Source: Candidatus Phaeomarinobacter ectocarpi (lineage in GTDB: Bacteria; Pseudomonadota; Alphaproteobacteria; CGMCC-115125). From it: DNA of 64,000 nucleotides. A program made the translations under genes and the position numbers. The stretch is taken from contig NZ_HG966617.1 of NCBI RefSeq assembly GCF_000689395.1, positions 940,753-1,004,752 on the forward strand. Reading direction: 5' to 3'. Under the pieces are notes generated by a model that was not told where the DNA came from, did no database searches, and worked only from the letters and a program-made list of their open reading frames with translations. Shown in pieces: positions 34,158 to 43,212 of this stretch (positions within the stretch are counted from its first letter, which is position 1; every line of letters begins with the position of its first letter).

Positions 34158-35060
34158 TTACTTGCCGGAGGCCTTTTCAAAGAACTTGCCCGTCTGCTCG
34201 CCACCCATGAAGAAGGGCTTGGAGTTCGAGAAGTCGGTGATCTGATCCCAGTTTTCCAGAACCTTCTCAGCTGTCAGGTTATCACGGCCTACATAAACGC
34301 CATCGGCTTCCACAACCTGGGCGGCTGCGAAGACGCCGGCACCTGCGCACAGGATGGTACCTGTTGGTGCATCGTCGCTGACGAGGATCATCACACCGGG
34401 AGATACGAATTCCGGCTTCAGCATGGCTTCTGCTTCGGGTGGCATCAGGTTTTCGGTCATACGCGTAAAGGCAACAGGTGCCAGCGTGTTGACCTTGATG
34501 TTGTCCTTCTGGCCTTCAATCTTGAGCGTGTTCATTAGGCCAGCAAGCCCAAGCTTGGCAGCGCCGTAGTTGGCCTGGCCAAAGTTGCCGTAAAGACCTG
34601 AGGACGAAGACGTCATCATGATGCGGCCATACTGCTGCTCTTTCATGATGGGCCAGACAGCCTTGGTTGCCTTGGCAGAACCTGCAAGGTGCACATCAAC
34701 AACCAGATCCCAGTCTTTCTGGTCCATCTTCGCGAAGCTTTTGTCGCGCAGGATGCCGGCATTGTTGATGAGAATGTCGATGCGTCCGAATGCGTCCATC
34801 GTCTGCTTGACGAGGTTTGCTACACCGGCGTCGTCAGTGACGCTTGAGCCATTGGAAATAGCTTCAGCACCAAGGGCTTTGATTTCTTCCACAACCTTGT
34901 CAGCCGCTTCAGATGATCCGCCTGAGCCATCCACTGACCCACCAAGATCGTTGACCACGACCTTGGCACCGCGACGGGCGAGCTCAAGAGCGTGACACCG
35001 GCCAAGGCCACCGCCTGCACCGGTTACGATTGCAACCTTACCTTCGAACGAAATAGTCAT
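34158..35060 (-). CDS. Short-chain dehydrogenase, (3R)-hydroxyacyl-CoA dehydrogenase type
   Basis: A 300-residue SDR. The nucleotide site is VAIVTGAGGGLGRCHALELA; RGAKVVVNDLGGSVDGSGGS is characteristic of the hydroxyacyl-CoA dehydrogenase part of peroxisomal multifunctional enzyme type 2 and its bacterial single-domain homologues. NNAGILRDKSFAKM, the catalytic SSSSGLYGNFGQANYGAAK with Ser, Tyr and Lys intact, and VNTLAPVAFTRMTENL follow. The C-terminal extension ends GKFFEKASGK. Oxidation of 3-hydroxyacyl-CoA in beta-oxidation is likely, fitting the dehydrogenases around it. GAGGA lies about 11 bases upstream of the ATG at 35060. It is divergent from the nucleoside transporter with a 181-base gap. 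Confidence 0.9.
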   Translation of the reverse strand: MTISFEGKVAIVTGAGGGLGRCHALELARRGAKVVVNDLGGSVDGSGGSSEAADKVVEEIKALGAEAISNGSSVTDDAGVANLVKQTMDAFGRIDILINNAGILRDKSFAKMDQKDWDLVVDVHLAGSAKATKAVWPIMKEQQYGRIMMTSSSSGLYGNFGQANYGAAKLGLAGLMNTLKIEGQKDNIKVNTLAPVAFTRMTENLMPPEAEAMLKPEFVSPGVMILVSDDAPTGTILCAGAGVFAAAQVVEADGVYVGRDNLTAEKVLENWDQITDFSNSKPFFMGGEQTGKFFEKASGK

Positions 35061-35241
35061 GTTCTGATTGATCCTCTTTTTGGCCGATATGCCTGAGTTG
35101 TTGAGGGGGTGCAGCACCCGGCACGGGCACCGCAAAAATGCTGGGGAGGTTTTGCAATGCCCGCCATGTGGGGTCAAGCTGAACGCCTATGACTAAATTC
35201 GCCCCTCTGATAAAGGGCGAGGCAATCCGGGGACCTTATCT

Positions 35242-36495
35242 ATGGATTTTTTGGGGCTGCAGAGCCTTTTTGGCCTGCTGGTGTTTGTTGGGTTGGCGTG
35301 GTGCTTGAGTGAGAATCGGCAAATTTTCGCTTGGAAAACCGTCCTGGCAGGCTTGATAGCCCAACTGGTCATCGCCCTTTTGTTTCTACGCGTACCATTT
35401 GCCCACCAGGCCATGCTCTCCCTGAACGGGCTTGTCGATGCCTTAATGGCGGCCACACGCGCTGGAACATCTTTTGTCTTTGGATATATCGGCGGGGGGG
35501 ATGCCCCCTTTGATGTGACCAACCCGGCCGCTGGCTTCAGCTTGGCATTTCAGTCCCTTCCCATTGTTCTGGTGGTCTCTGCATTGGCGGCCCTGCTGTG
35601 GCACTGGCGCATCTTGCCGATAGTCATTGGCGCGCTTTCGGCGGTCCTGCGTCGTACATTAAATATCGGTGGTGCGCTGGGGCTGGCATCTGGCGCAAAC
35701 GTTTTCATGGGCATGGTCGAGGCGCCCATCCTCATCCGGCCTTATCTGGCACGCCTTTCGCGCTCGGAGCTATTCGCATTGATGTCGGTCGGGCTCGCGA
35801 CGGTGGCCGGCACGGTACTGGTCCTTTATGCCAGCGTTATCGGCGCGCGGGTTGACGGCGCGCTTGGCCATATCATTGCAGCGTCATTCATCTCACTACC
35901 TGCCGCCATCATCATCGCGCGCATCATGGTTCCTGAGACGACGCAGGGCACATCTGTAGGCGATGATGTGCCGAGCCTTGAGTACCGCGGCAGCATGGAT
36001 GCTGTCGTGCAGGGAACAACCAGCGGACTGCAATTGATGCTCGCTATCGCGGCAATGCTCATCGTGGCTGTAGCGCTGGTGGCACTTGCGGACATTACAC
36101 TTGGGGTTCTGCCGGATGTCGCTGGCGCACCTTTGACTCTGGAACGTGTGTTCGGCTGGCTGTTTGCCCCCATCGTCTGGGCCATGGGCATCCCATGGAG
36201 TGAAACTGGCAATGCCGGGTCCCTGATGGGCATCAAAACGGTGCTGAATGAGTTTCTTGCCTATCTCGCGCTTACCAACCTGGAACCGGGCGCTCTGTCT
36301 GAGCGCTCTCAGCTCATCATGGTCTATGCGCTGTGTGGGTTTGCAAATCCCGGCTCAGTTGGAATCATGATTGGCGGGTTGACCAATCTGGTTCCTGAAC
36401 GCCGCGATGAAATCATCGGCCTTGCTGGCAAAGCATTTGTTGCCGGGACACTGGCAACATGCATGACCGGCGCTGTGGTTGGTGTCGTGTCCTAA
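35242..36495 (+). CDS. NupC/CNT family nucleoside transporter
   Basis: A 417-residue inner-membrane transporter with about nine to ten hydrophobic helices. Family motifs: LFLRVPFAHQAMLSLNGLVD, GTSFVFGYIGGG, FQSLPIVLVVSALAALLWHW, GASGANVF-type GLASGANVFMGMVEAPILIR (substrate site), and PWSETGNAGSLMGIKTVLNE with YALCGFANPGSVGIMIGG. These are typical of concentrative nucleoside transporters driven by proton or sodium. GGGGA nine bases before the ATG sets the start. Its TAA stop overlaps the TAG of the convergent luciferase-like gene within CTAA (36492-36495). The gap before it (35061-35241) has only a short repeat GGGTGC-A-GCACCC near 35106. Confidence 0.92.
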   Translation: MDFLGLQSLFGLLVFVGLAWCLSENRQIFAWKTVLAGLIAQLVIALLFLRVPFAHQAMLSLNGLVDALMAATRAGTSFVFGYIGGGDAPFDVTNPAAGFSLAFQSLPIVLVVSALAALLWHWRILPIVIGALSAVLRRTLNIGGALGLASGANVFMGMVEAPILIRPYLARLSRSELFALMSVGLATVAGTVLVLYASVIGARVDGALGHIIAASFISLPAAIIIARIMVPETTQGTSVGDDVPSLEYRGSMDAVVQGTTSGLQLMLAIAAMLIVAVALVALADITLGVLPDVAGAPLTLERVFGWLFAPIVWAMGIPWSETGNAGSLMGIKTVLNEFLAYLALTNLEPGALSERSQLIMVYALCGFANPGSVGIMIGGLTNLVPERRDEIIGLAGKAFVAGTLATCMTGAVVGVVS

Positions 36496-37538
36496 GCGGC
36501 TTTTGCAAGAGCAAACGCATCTGCAAGAAGCTCATAGGACCGCACCCGATGGACATGATCATAGGTGATTGTCACAAGAGCGAATTCTTCAACGTCATGT
36601 TCACTCGCCAAAGTGAGCAGCTGATCCTTGACCTGTTCAGGCGTGCCAGTCATTCCTCGAGCTTCAATGCCCTTGATGATTTCTCGTTCCTCATCCGTGT
36701 ACGGATAGGAAAGTGCGTCTTCGATTGTCGGGAAGGGGCCCGGCTTGCCCTGCATCATCCACAGCACCCAAAGATTGCGGCTTGCGCAGATCCGGCGCGC
36801 TTCGTCTTCTGTTTCCGCCACCATGACCGACACGCCCATGGAGGCGCGCGGGGCTTTTAGCGTGCGGGAGGGGCGGAAGTGTCTGCGATATGTCTCAAAC
36901 GCACGGTCGGGCGATTCCGGATTGATAAAATGCGCGTAGCAATAGCTCAAGCCGAACTGGGCCGCATGCATGGCGCTGTCGCCACCTGAGCCAAGCAGCC
37001 ACATATCCGGGACGCCGGGTCCCATGGGAGCAGCATGAATGCCCCGATAGGGGTGATCTTCTGGAAACCCGCCAGCTTCACCTTCAAGCCCTGTTGAGTC
37101 TTCAAGGAACTGGGTGAGCAGTTGTACCTGCTGTGGGAACACTTCAAGCGGATAGGCTTTGGGGCCCGGCATCAATGCAGCTGTTGTGCGTGGTTCTGCA
37201 CCGGCAGCCCTGCCCAGACCCAGATCAATGCGTCCGGGATAGAGCGTCTCAAGAAGCCGAAACGTTTCTGCTACCTTGAGCGGAGAATAGTGCGGCATCA
37301 TCACGCCACCAGACCCGATGCGCATAGTTGTGGTTTCCGCCGCCAGCCGCGCTATGAGGACTTCCGGAGCTGATCCGGCGAAGGATTTGGTGTTGTGATG
37401 CTCAGCCACCCAGTAACGGTGATACCCCAATGCATCGCAGCGCTTGGCAAGGTCGATGGTGTCACCCAGCGCCTGGGCAGCAGTGCCGCCGGCGCGAATA
37501 GGAGACTGGTCGAGTATCGATAACAGGGGCTGGTGCAT
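36492..37538 (-). CDS. Luciferase-like (LLM class) flavin-dependent oxidoreductase
   Basis: A 348-residue TIM-barrel flavoprotein of the bacterial luciferase-like monooxygenase superfamily. Motifs: SILDQSPIRAGGTAAQALGD, YHRYWVAEHHNTKSFAGSAP, IGSGGVMMPHYSPLKVAETF, GRIDLGLGRAAGAEPRTTAA and PDMWLLGSGGDSAMHAAQFG. These are the usual FMN-binding and substrate segments of this family. The substrate is not known. It starts four bases after the upstream hotdog gene ends, so the two form an operon. Its stop overlaps that of the convergent nucleoside transporter. Confidence 0.9.
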   Translation of the reverse strand: MHQPLLSILDQSPIRAGGTAAQALGDTIDLAKRCDALGYHRYWVAEHHNTKSFAGSAPEVLIARLAAETTTMRIGSGGVMMPHYSPLKVAETFRLLETLYPGRIDLGLGRAAGAEPRTTAALMPGPKAYPLEVFPQQVQLLTQFLEDSTGLEGEAGGFPEDHPYRGIHAAPMGPGVPDMWLLGSGGDSAMHAAQFGLSYCYAHFINPESPDRAFETYRRHFRPSRTLKAPRASMGVSVMVAETEDEARRICASRNLWVLWMMQGKPGPFPTIEDALSYPYTDEEREIIKGIEARGMTGTPEQVKDQLLTLASEHDVEEFALVTITYDHVHRVRSYELLADAFALAKAA

Positions 37539-37542
37539 TTGA

Positions 37543-37977
37543 TTAGCTGCGCTTTTTCAATTTCTTCACGATGCCGCTGAAGTTTAGCAGTGTTGGTCCT
37601 GTTCGGGCATCATCAGCATTTATTGTTCCGCGCACAAAAATCATGCTGCCGGTCTCCCGCACGACTTCTCCGGATGCATAAACAAAGCCCATGGAGGGAC
37701 CCGCGGCCGTGAATTCGCCGTTGAGGGCGATTGTCACAGCGTGTGTATCGGTCAACTCATCCAGCGCGATGGTGAACAAGGCATAGTCTGCAAAGGTCAT
37801 CAGCATGCCGCCATGGATGGCATTGCCGCCATTCAGGTGCTTGGGCTCTACCTTGAAAGCAGACACAACGCCTTGGGGTGTGCGCTGGTAGAAGAATGGA
37901 CCGGCCATATCTTCGTAAGGCTCATCTGAGCCCCACTTTTCCCAGCCTTCAAGGCCTGCCGGTGGTGTAAAATCCAT
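37543..37977 (-). CDS. PaaI-type hotdog-fold thioesterase
   Basis: A 144-residue hotdog-fold protein. Core helix NGGNAIHGGMLMTFADYALF has the His-Gly-Gly typical of PaaI-type thioesterases; HAVTIALNGEFTAAGPSMGF and GSMIFVRGTINADDARTGPT form the sheet. It is the first gene of an operon with the luciferase-like gene (four bases apart). The ATG at 37977 is preferred to a TTG at 37998. The role, hydrolysis of an acyl-CoA or aryl-CoA thioester, is by family. Confidence 0.9.
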   Translation of the reverse strand: MDFTPPAGLEGWEKWGSDEPYEDMAGPFFYQRTPQGVVSAFKVEPKHLNGGNAIHGGMLMTFADYALFTIALDELTDTHAVTIALNGEFTAAGPSMGFVYASGEVVRETGSMIFVRGTINADDARTGPTLLNFSGIVKKLKKRS

Positions 37978-38083
37978 GATGCTAATTCTCTTGTTCAAGT
38001 TAGTGTTTTCTCAATGGCGGCTGTCATATCACAGAGGGCAGGGCAGCCAACCAAGATGTCCGAATTTTGCGTGCAGGTGATGT

Positions 38084-38608
38084 TTGCCAGACGGAAAGTC
38101 CAAATCTGATGAATCCACGTCAACCCCGGCGCGTATCAAGCCGGTGGATGCATTGGAGCAGGCCCAAACCAAGAGCGCCCTTGCATTCTGGCAATCGAAC
38201 GCAAGCCAGGGATCGCTGCCACATGCACATCTGATAGACCCGGCAGTGTTGCGAGAATTGCTGCCAAACATCGTGCTGATTGATGTGATCTGGCCCGATG
38301 GCACGCTGGATGACGCAGCGGTACCTCAGGATTTCCGGTATCGGTTGATCGGTGGGCACAGCGCTGAAACCCATGATGCCAATCTGACCGGCACCCTTGT
38401 GTCAGACCTCTCCGGCTTCGGCGAAAGCTACTCTGAAGTCATGATGGGCTTCTATCGCAGCATCTGTGCCCAGAAGGCTCCCGTGGCTGCTGGGGGTACC
38501 CTGGCCATCATAGGCAAGGGGTATCGAGACTTTGAAGCCATCTATCTTCCCTTTACCGAGACCGGCGAGCATGTGGATCGCCTGATGGCCGCCGTGGTCT
38601 ATCTTTAG
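38084..38608 (+). CDS. PAS_5 family protein
   Basis: A 174-residue soluble protein of the PAS_5 type common in alphaproteobacteria. Pattern: ALAFWQSNASQGSLPHAHLI, the linker PAVLRELLPNIVLIDVIWPD, DFRYRLIGGHSAETHDANLT with the GxDLTG-like turn, and FEAIYLPFTETGEHVDRLMA at the end. These proteins are single PAS-like domains of unknown signal and partner. The start is uncertain: a TTG at 38084 is the first possible codon after an in-frame stop and has AGGTG four bases upstream; no early ATG exists. The dehydrogenase at 38732 follows. Confidence 0.8.
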   Translation: MPDGKSKSDESTSTPARIKPVDALEQAQTKSALAFWQSNASQGSLPHAHLIDPAVLRELLPNIVLIDVIWPDGTLDDAAVPQDFRYRLIGGHSAETHDANLTGTLVSDLSGFGESYSEVMMGFYRSICAQKAPVAAGGTLAIIGKGYRDFEAIYLPFTETGEHVDRLMAAVVYL

Positions 38609-38731
38609 ATAGGCAAACGCGCTTCAGAGCTATGCAATGCGTTTTGACGTGCGGTGGGGCGATAGATACTCTCCCGCCGAACGCAATGCTCTGCCTAATT
38701 CACCATACGTCCGCCGGAAGGTTCCCCGATC

Positions 38732-39880
38732 ATGTCTCTCGACGCAGAAACCCGCCAACAGCTCCTTGATTCCGTGTCCCGCTTCGTGCGTGAACGATTG
38801 CGCCCACTGGAAGATCAGGTGGCTGAAAATGATGCGGTGCCTGATGACATCATTCAGGAAATGAAAGAGTTGGGCCTCTTTGGATTGGCGATCCCGGAGG
38901 AATTCGGCGGCCTTGGCCTGTCCATGGAAGACGAGTGCCTGACCATGTTTGAAATGGGTCGCACGTCTCCGGCCTTCCGCTCTGTATTCGGAACAAATGT
39001 CGGCATTGGCAGCCAGGGCATTGTGATGTTCGGGTCAGATGAACAAAAACAGGAATGGCTCCCTGGGCTGGCATCCGGCGAAATCATTGCAAGTTTTGCG
39101 CTGACGGAGCCTGAGGCTGGCTCTGATGCCGGTTCGGTGAGGTGCACAGCCATTCGCGACGGCGACGAATACGTCATCAACGGCACCAAGCGCTACATCA
39201 CCAATGCCAACAAGGCACATATCTTTACGCTGATGGCCCGGACCAATCCGGACGTGAAGGGCGCCAAGGGCGTATCGTCCTTCATCGTGCCCTCCGACCT
39301 GCCGGGCATTTCTCTGGGGAAGCCGGAGAAGAAAATGGGTCAGCAGGGCGCGCACATCTGTGACATCAACTTTGACAATGTCCGCGTACCAGCGCGTCTT
39401 CGCCTTGGCGATGAAGGCATGGGTTTCATCAATGCCATGCAAATTCTCGAACGCGGGCGTCTTCACATATCTGCTGTGTGTGTCGGCGTCGCTGAACGTC
39501 TGATTGCCGACTGCGTGGAATATGCGTCTGAGCGCAAACAGTTCGGCCAGCCCATTGGCGAGTTTCAGTTGGTGCAGGGCATGCTGGCGGATTCTAAGAC
39601 GGAAGCTTACGCCGGACGCTGCATGGTAATGGACGCCGCAAAGCGTCGTGACGCCGGTGAAGACATTGGCACCGAAGCGTCGTGCTCCAAGTATTTCTGC
39701 TCCGAGATGGTCGGCCGCGTCGCGGACCGTGCGGTGCAGATTTATGGCGGCGCAGGCTACATCACCGACTATGGCATTGAGCGGCTTTACCGCGATGTCC
39801 GCATTTTCCGGCTCTATGAGGGCACCAGCCAGATTCAGCAGGTTGTGATTGCACGCAACATGCTGCGTGAAGCAGGCTGA
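38732..39880 (+). CDS. Acyl-CoA dehydrogenase, MCAD/SCAD type
   Basis: A 382-residue acyl-CoA dehydrogenase, the only one of the seven here with the canonical catalytic loop. Motifs: LGLFGLAIPEEFGGLGLSME, FALTEPEAGSDAGSVRCTAI, NGTKRYITNANKAHIFTLMA, KQFGQPIGEFQLVQGMLADS, and RLYEGTSQIQQVVIARNMLR with the Glu of MCAD-type enzymes. Length fits homotetrameric short/medium-chain enzymes. GGAAGG lies upstream of the ATG. The uracil-DNA-glycosylase-superfamily gene starts five bases after its stop, so they may share a transcript although the functions are not obviously related. Confidence 0.94.
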   Translation: MSLDAETRQQLLDSVSRFVRERLRPLEDQVAENDAVPDDIIQEMKELGLFGLAIPEEFGGLGLSMEDECLTMFEMGRTSPAFRSVFGTNVGIGSQGIVMFGSDEQKQEWLPGLASGEIIASFALTEPEAGSDAGSVRCTAIRDGDEYVINGTKRYITNANKAHIFTLMARTNPDVKGAKGVSSFIVPSDLPGISLGKPEKKMGQQGAHICDINFDNVRVPARLRLGDEGMGFINAMQILERGRLHISAVCVGVAERLIADCVEYASERKQFGQPIGEFQLVQGMLADSKTEAYAGRCMVMDAAKRRDAGEDIGTEASCSKYFCSEMVGRVADRAVQIYGGAGYITDYGIERLYRDVRIFRLYEGTSQIQQVVIARNMLREAG

Positions 39881-39885
39881 TCTGT

Positions 39886-40476
39886 ATGGCTGATGAGGCC
39901 GCTGTTCAGAATCTGTTGAAGGACATCCGCGCATGTACGGCGTGCGCGGACGATCTGCCCCATGATCCCAGGCCGGTTCTGCGCGCCAGCACCAGCGCGC
40001 GCATTTGCATCGTCGGCCAGGCACCGGGAACCCGGGTGCATGCGAGCGGCATACCATTTGATGACCCGTCCGGCGACCGTTTGCGGGATTGGCTGGGTAT
40101 TGATCGAGACACCTTTTATGACGAAAGCCGTATTGCGATTGTCCCCATGGGATTTTGCTTTCCCGGGCTGGATGCCAAGGGCGGCGACAAGCCGCCGCTC
40201 AAACGGTGTGCAAAACTATGGCGAAAGCAGCTGTTTGAGACGCTTGGAAAAATCGACTTCACCATCATTATCGGCACATACGCACAGGCATGGCATCTGG
40301 GCACAGAGCGCAAAAAAACAGTGACTGAAACAGTGGCCGCATGGCGCGAGTACATGCCGTCTGCAATCACGCTCCCACACCCCTCATGGCGCAACAATAC
40401 ATGGCTGAAGAAAAACCCCTGGTTTGAAGCGGATGTCCTGCCCGTGTTGCGGGCGGAAGTCGCAAAGCGAGTCTGA
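39886..40476 (+). CDS. Uracil-DNA glycosylase superfamily protein (COG1573-like)
   Basis: A 196-residue protein of the uracil-DNA glycosylase fold. Visible signatures: ARICIVGQAPGTRVHASGIP (motif A-like, with GQAPG where family 4 has GEAPG), FDDPSGDRLRDWLGI, IVPMGFCFPGLDAKGGDKPP, IIIGTYAQAWHLG and LPHPSWRNNTWLKKNPWF (motif B-like). Only two N-terminal Cys (CTAC) are present, so a four-Cys iron-sulfur cluster as in family 4 is not evident. Whether it excises uracil is unknown. It starts five bases after the dehydrogenase stop and ends three bases before the lipoprotein hydrolase. Confidence 0.85.
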   Translation: MADEAAVQNLLKDIRACTACADDLPHDPRPVLRASTSARICIVGQAPGTRVHASGIPFDDPSGDRLRDWLGIDRDTFYDESRIAIVPMGFCFPGLDAKGGDKPPLKRCAKLWRKQLFETLGKIDFTIIIGTYAQAWHLGTERKKTVTETVAAWREYMPSAITLPHPSWRNNTWLKKNPWFEADVLPVLRAEVAKRV

Positions 40477-40479
40477 GTC

Positions 40480-41436
40480 ATGCGCGCCAACGGTCTTTTT
40501 GCAGCGTTGATGATTGGGCTTGCCGCCTGCGCACCTCGCCTTGATTTGCCTGGACCGGCGATCGCTGATCCCGTCCTGAAACCCGACGAACTGATAACAG
40601 CCGACGGGCGAGAGATTGCCTTGCGTCGTTACGTTGCCGACGACCCTCGAGCGATCATTGTCGCGGTACACGGATTTAACGACTACGCGAACGCATTTCA
40701 TATGGCGGGTCCATGGTTTGCTGATCGCGGAGTCACACTCATCGCCCTTGATCAGCGTGGCTTCGGCAACACACCCAATCGCGGGCGCTGGGCGGGCACG
40801 GATGCATTGGCAGATGATGTGGCGACGCTTGTGCAAGCCGTCCACAGGCAGGCTCCACAGACGCCCATCTACCTCCTTGGGGTGAGCATGGGAGGAGCAG
40901 TTTCAACTGTTGCAGCGTCACGTCACGATCTGCCCATTGAGGGGCTTGTTCTCTCCGGCCCTGCTTTTTGGGGGTGGTCTCAACTCAATCCTGTTTACCG
41001 GGCCACCTTGTGGACGGTGGCGCATGTCGCACCATGGTACTACCTGACAGGCGAGGGGCTGCGCCTGTGGCCATCAGACAACATCGAGATGCTACGTGCC
41101 TTGAGCCGCGACAAACGCATGATCCGCGAAACGCGGGTGGACGCGATTTATGGTCTTGTTACCCTCATGGATGACGCCTTTGAGGCGGCAGCTCAGGTTG
41201 ATAATCCAACCCTGATTCTGTTTGGTGAAAAAGATGAAATTGTGCCAGCGGCACCGGTTGAGGCCGTCATAGCCCAGCTTCCCGGCCCAAAACGCTTCGT
41301 GCGGTATCAAAACGGGTGGCACATGCTGCTGCGAGACCTTCAGCGCGAAACAGTCTACGAGGATATTAAGGCTTGGATTACTGACCCTGATGCCGCCCTT
41401 CCGTCCTTGGAAGAGGTGGCTTTGCCGCCAAAATGA
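40480..41436 (+). CDS. Lipoprotein alpha/beta hydrolase (monoacylglycerol lipase-like)
   Basis: A 318-residue hydrolase with a lipoprotein signal: MRANGLFAALMIGLAAC, lipobox LAAC with Cys17. The alpha/beta fold shows IIVAVHGFNDYANAFHMAGP (oxyanion), LIALDQRGFGNTPNRGRW, the nucleophile elbow LLGVSMGGAVS, the Asp in LILFGEKDEIVPAA and the His in NGWHMLLRD. This matches the lysophospholipase/monoacylglycerol lipase group (PldB, COG2267). It is placed in the envelope by its lipid anchor, so it probably acts on membrane or exogenous lipids. It begins three bases after the preceding gene. Confidence 0.9.
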   Translation: MRANGLFAALMIGLAACAPRLDLPGPAIADPVLKPDELITADGREIALRRYVADDPRAIIVAVHGFNDYANAFHMAGPWFADRGVTLIALDQRGFGNTPNRGRWAGTDALADDVATLVQAVHRQAPQTPIYLLGVSMGGAVSTVAASRHDLPIEGLVLSGPAFWGWSQLNPVYRATLWTVAHVAPWYYLTGEGLRLWPSDNIEMLRALSRDKRMIRETRVDAIYGLVTLMDDAFEAAAQVDNPTLILFGEKDEIVPAAPVEAVIAQLPGPKRFVRYQNGWHMLLRDLQRETVYEDIKAWITDPDAALPSLEEVALPPK

Positions 41437-41493
41437 GGGCATTAAGTGCCCCATAGTTCATCTGCGTGACACCTGTCTGAAAAGCGCCCGCCC

Positions 41494-43176
41494 ATGCCTT
41501 TCTTCAATGCTGTTGAGAAACGACCGGTCACGGCTCTTTTGCTGCTGTGCCTTGCGCTTTATCTGCCAGGCCTGTTCACACTTCCCGCGCTGGATCGCGA
41601 CGAGGCACGCTTTGCGCAGGCAACCGTGCAGATGCATGAAACCGGCGACTACATGGTGCCGCATTTTCAGGACGACTTGCGTGCCAAGAAGCCTGTGGCG
41701 ATCTATTGGGCGCAGGCAGCCACGTCAGGCGTGGCCAGTCTCGCGGGCCTGAACGACCCCAATGGTCATCCTGGAATCTGGGCTTTCCGCATCCCGTCAT
41801 TCGTCGCAGCCATTCTCACAGTTCTTCTGACCTGGCGTCTGGCTGCGTTGTTTTACGGGCCGCGTGCGGGATTGATGGCTGGCACACTCATCGCCACGTC
41901 GGTGGTGCTGGTTGCAGAGGCAAATATTGCAAAAACAGATGCCGCGCTCGCAGCATCGATCATGGTCGCTCAGCTTTCTCTCGCACGTGTTTGGTTGGCA
42001 CGGGAACCGTCGCGATTGGATCCGGGGCTCGGCAACGCTGTGCTGTTTTGGGTGGCAATGTCAGTTGGCATCCTTCTCAAGGGACCAATTGCGCCGATGA
42101 TCAGTGGCCTGACGCTTGCCGCACTGGTGATTGCGACCCGCGAGATCAAATGGGTCTTTTTGCTGCGCCCCGTGCGCGGCGGATTGCTGGTCCTGGTGCT
42201 TACTGTCCCGTGGGCTGCCAGTGTCTGGTTTTCCACCAATGGGTCTTTTTTTGGTGAAGCTGTGGGCGGAGACTTTCTACCCAAGCTTGCGGGCGGGCAG
42301 GAAAGCCACGGCGCGCCCTTTGGGTACTACACCCTGCTACTGCTGCTGACATTTTTCCCTGCAAATCTGATGTTGATACCGGCGATCACGAAGGCATGGG
42401 GAGAGCGGCGATCAGCAGCTGTTATGTTCCTCGCCGCCTGGATCATCCCGAACTGGATTGTGTTTGAAATCGTTCCAACCAAATTGCCGCATTATGTGCT
42501 GCCAGTTTACCCGGCGCTGGCCATCATAGTGGCCGCTTTGCTTGCGGCGGCCCTGAGGCACCCGCAACTGCTCAGAACCAGATTGGCGCGCACAAACATC
42601 GTGGTATGGGGGGTGGTGGCGACCATCCTGGCTGTGGCCATTGTTGCGCTGCCTGTGTTGTTGCCTGAAGGCACGGCTGTGGAGCCCGGGCCGTGGCCGG
42701 TCGTCGGCGCCGGCATTTTTGCTGCGATGGCTGTGCAGGTACTTGCACAGGCATGGCGAGCGCGGGCGTCTGGCGTTGTCCTGGCGATCGCTGTCACCGG
42801 CATTGCTTTTTCCGTGGCGCTGCTTGAATTTGCGCGCCCGCGCGTGGATCCTTTGTGGGTTGCAGACCGCACCGCGCAGGCATTGGAAGAAAATGGGCTC
42901 ACCGGCCTGCGCGTCGTGTCCGCCGGTTTCTCGGAACCGAGCCTCGTATTTGCTCTTGGTACGGAAACCCGTCTGACAGATGGCGTGGCAGCGGCAGGAG
43001 CACTTGCCCAGGGTGAAGCTGAAATAGCGCTTGTGGAAATGCGCGAGGAAGCCGCATTCTTTCAGGAGGCTGCCAGGCTTGGCATCACTCCCACACGTAA
43101 ATTGACTGTCAGTGGTCTGAATTATTCACGAGGAGACGCTGTCAGCCTTACAGCTTATCTCCTGAAAGCCCGATAG
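41494..43176 (+). CDS. GT39/ArnT-like membrane glycosyltransferase
   Basis: A 560-residue integral membrane glycosyltransferase of the PMT/ArnT superfamily. The first helix (ALLLLCLALYLPGLFTL) is followed by the catalytic loop motif PALDRDEARFAQATVQMHET with Asp-Glu, then QDDLRAKKPVAIYWAQAA. About ten to twelve membrane helices follow, with LLKGPIAPMISGLTLAALVI and LVLTVPWAASVW typical of the family, and a soluble C-terminal region from about residue 440. ArnT-type enzymes transfer a sugar from a polyprenyl-phosphate donor to lipid A or another acceptor; the acceptor is unknown. The start ATG is at 41494. The DUF937 gene follows after 36 bases. Confidence 0.9.
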   Translation: MPFFNAVEKRPVTALLLLCLALYLPGLFTLPALDRDEARFAQATVQMHETGDYMVPHFQDDLRAKKPVAIYWAQAATSGVASLAGLNDPNGHPGIWAFRIPSFVAAILTVLLTWRLAALFYGPRAGLMAGTLIATSVVLVAEANIAKTDAALAASIMVAQLSLARVWLAREPSRLDPGLGNAVLFWVAMSVGILLKGPIAPMISGLTLAALVIATREIKWVFLLRPVRGGLLVLVLTVPWAASVWFSTNGSFFGEAVGGDFLPKLAGGQESHGAPFGYYTLLLLLTFFPANLMLIPAITKAWGERRSAAVMFLAAWIIPNWIVFEIVPTKLPHYVLPVYPALAIIVAALLAAALRHPQLLRTRLARTNIVVWGVVATILAVAIVALPVLLPEGTAVEPGPWPVVGAGIFAAMAVQVLAQAWRARASGVVLAIAVTGIAFSVALLEFARPRVDPLWVADRTAQALEENGLTGLRVVSAGFSEPSLVFALGTETRLTDGVAAAGALAQGEAEIALVEMREEAAFFQEAARLGITPTRKLTVSGLNYSRGDAVSLTAYLLKAR

Positions 43177-43212
43177 GGTTCGAGACAACCGGCGACGAAA
43201 GGTCAATAAGCG

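Noticed and set aside
39035-40057. A 340-residue open frame on the minus strand
   Set aside because: Antisense to the acyl-CoA dehydrogenase with all motifs intact; product unlike any family.
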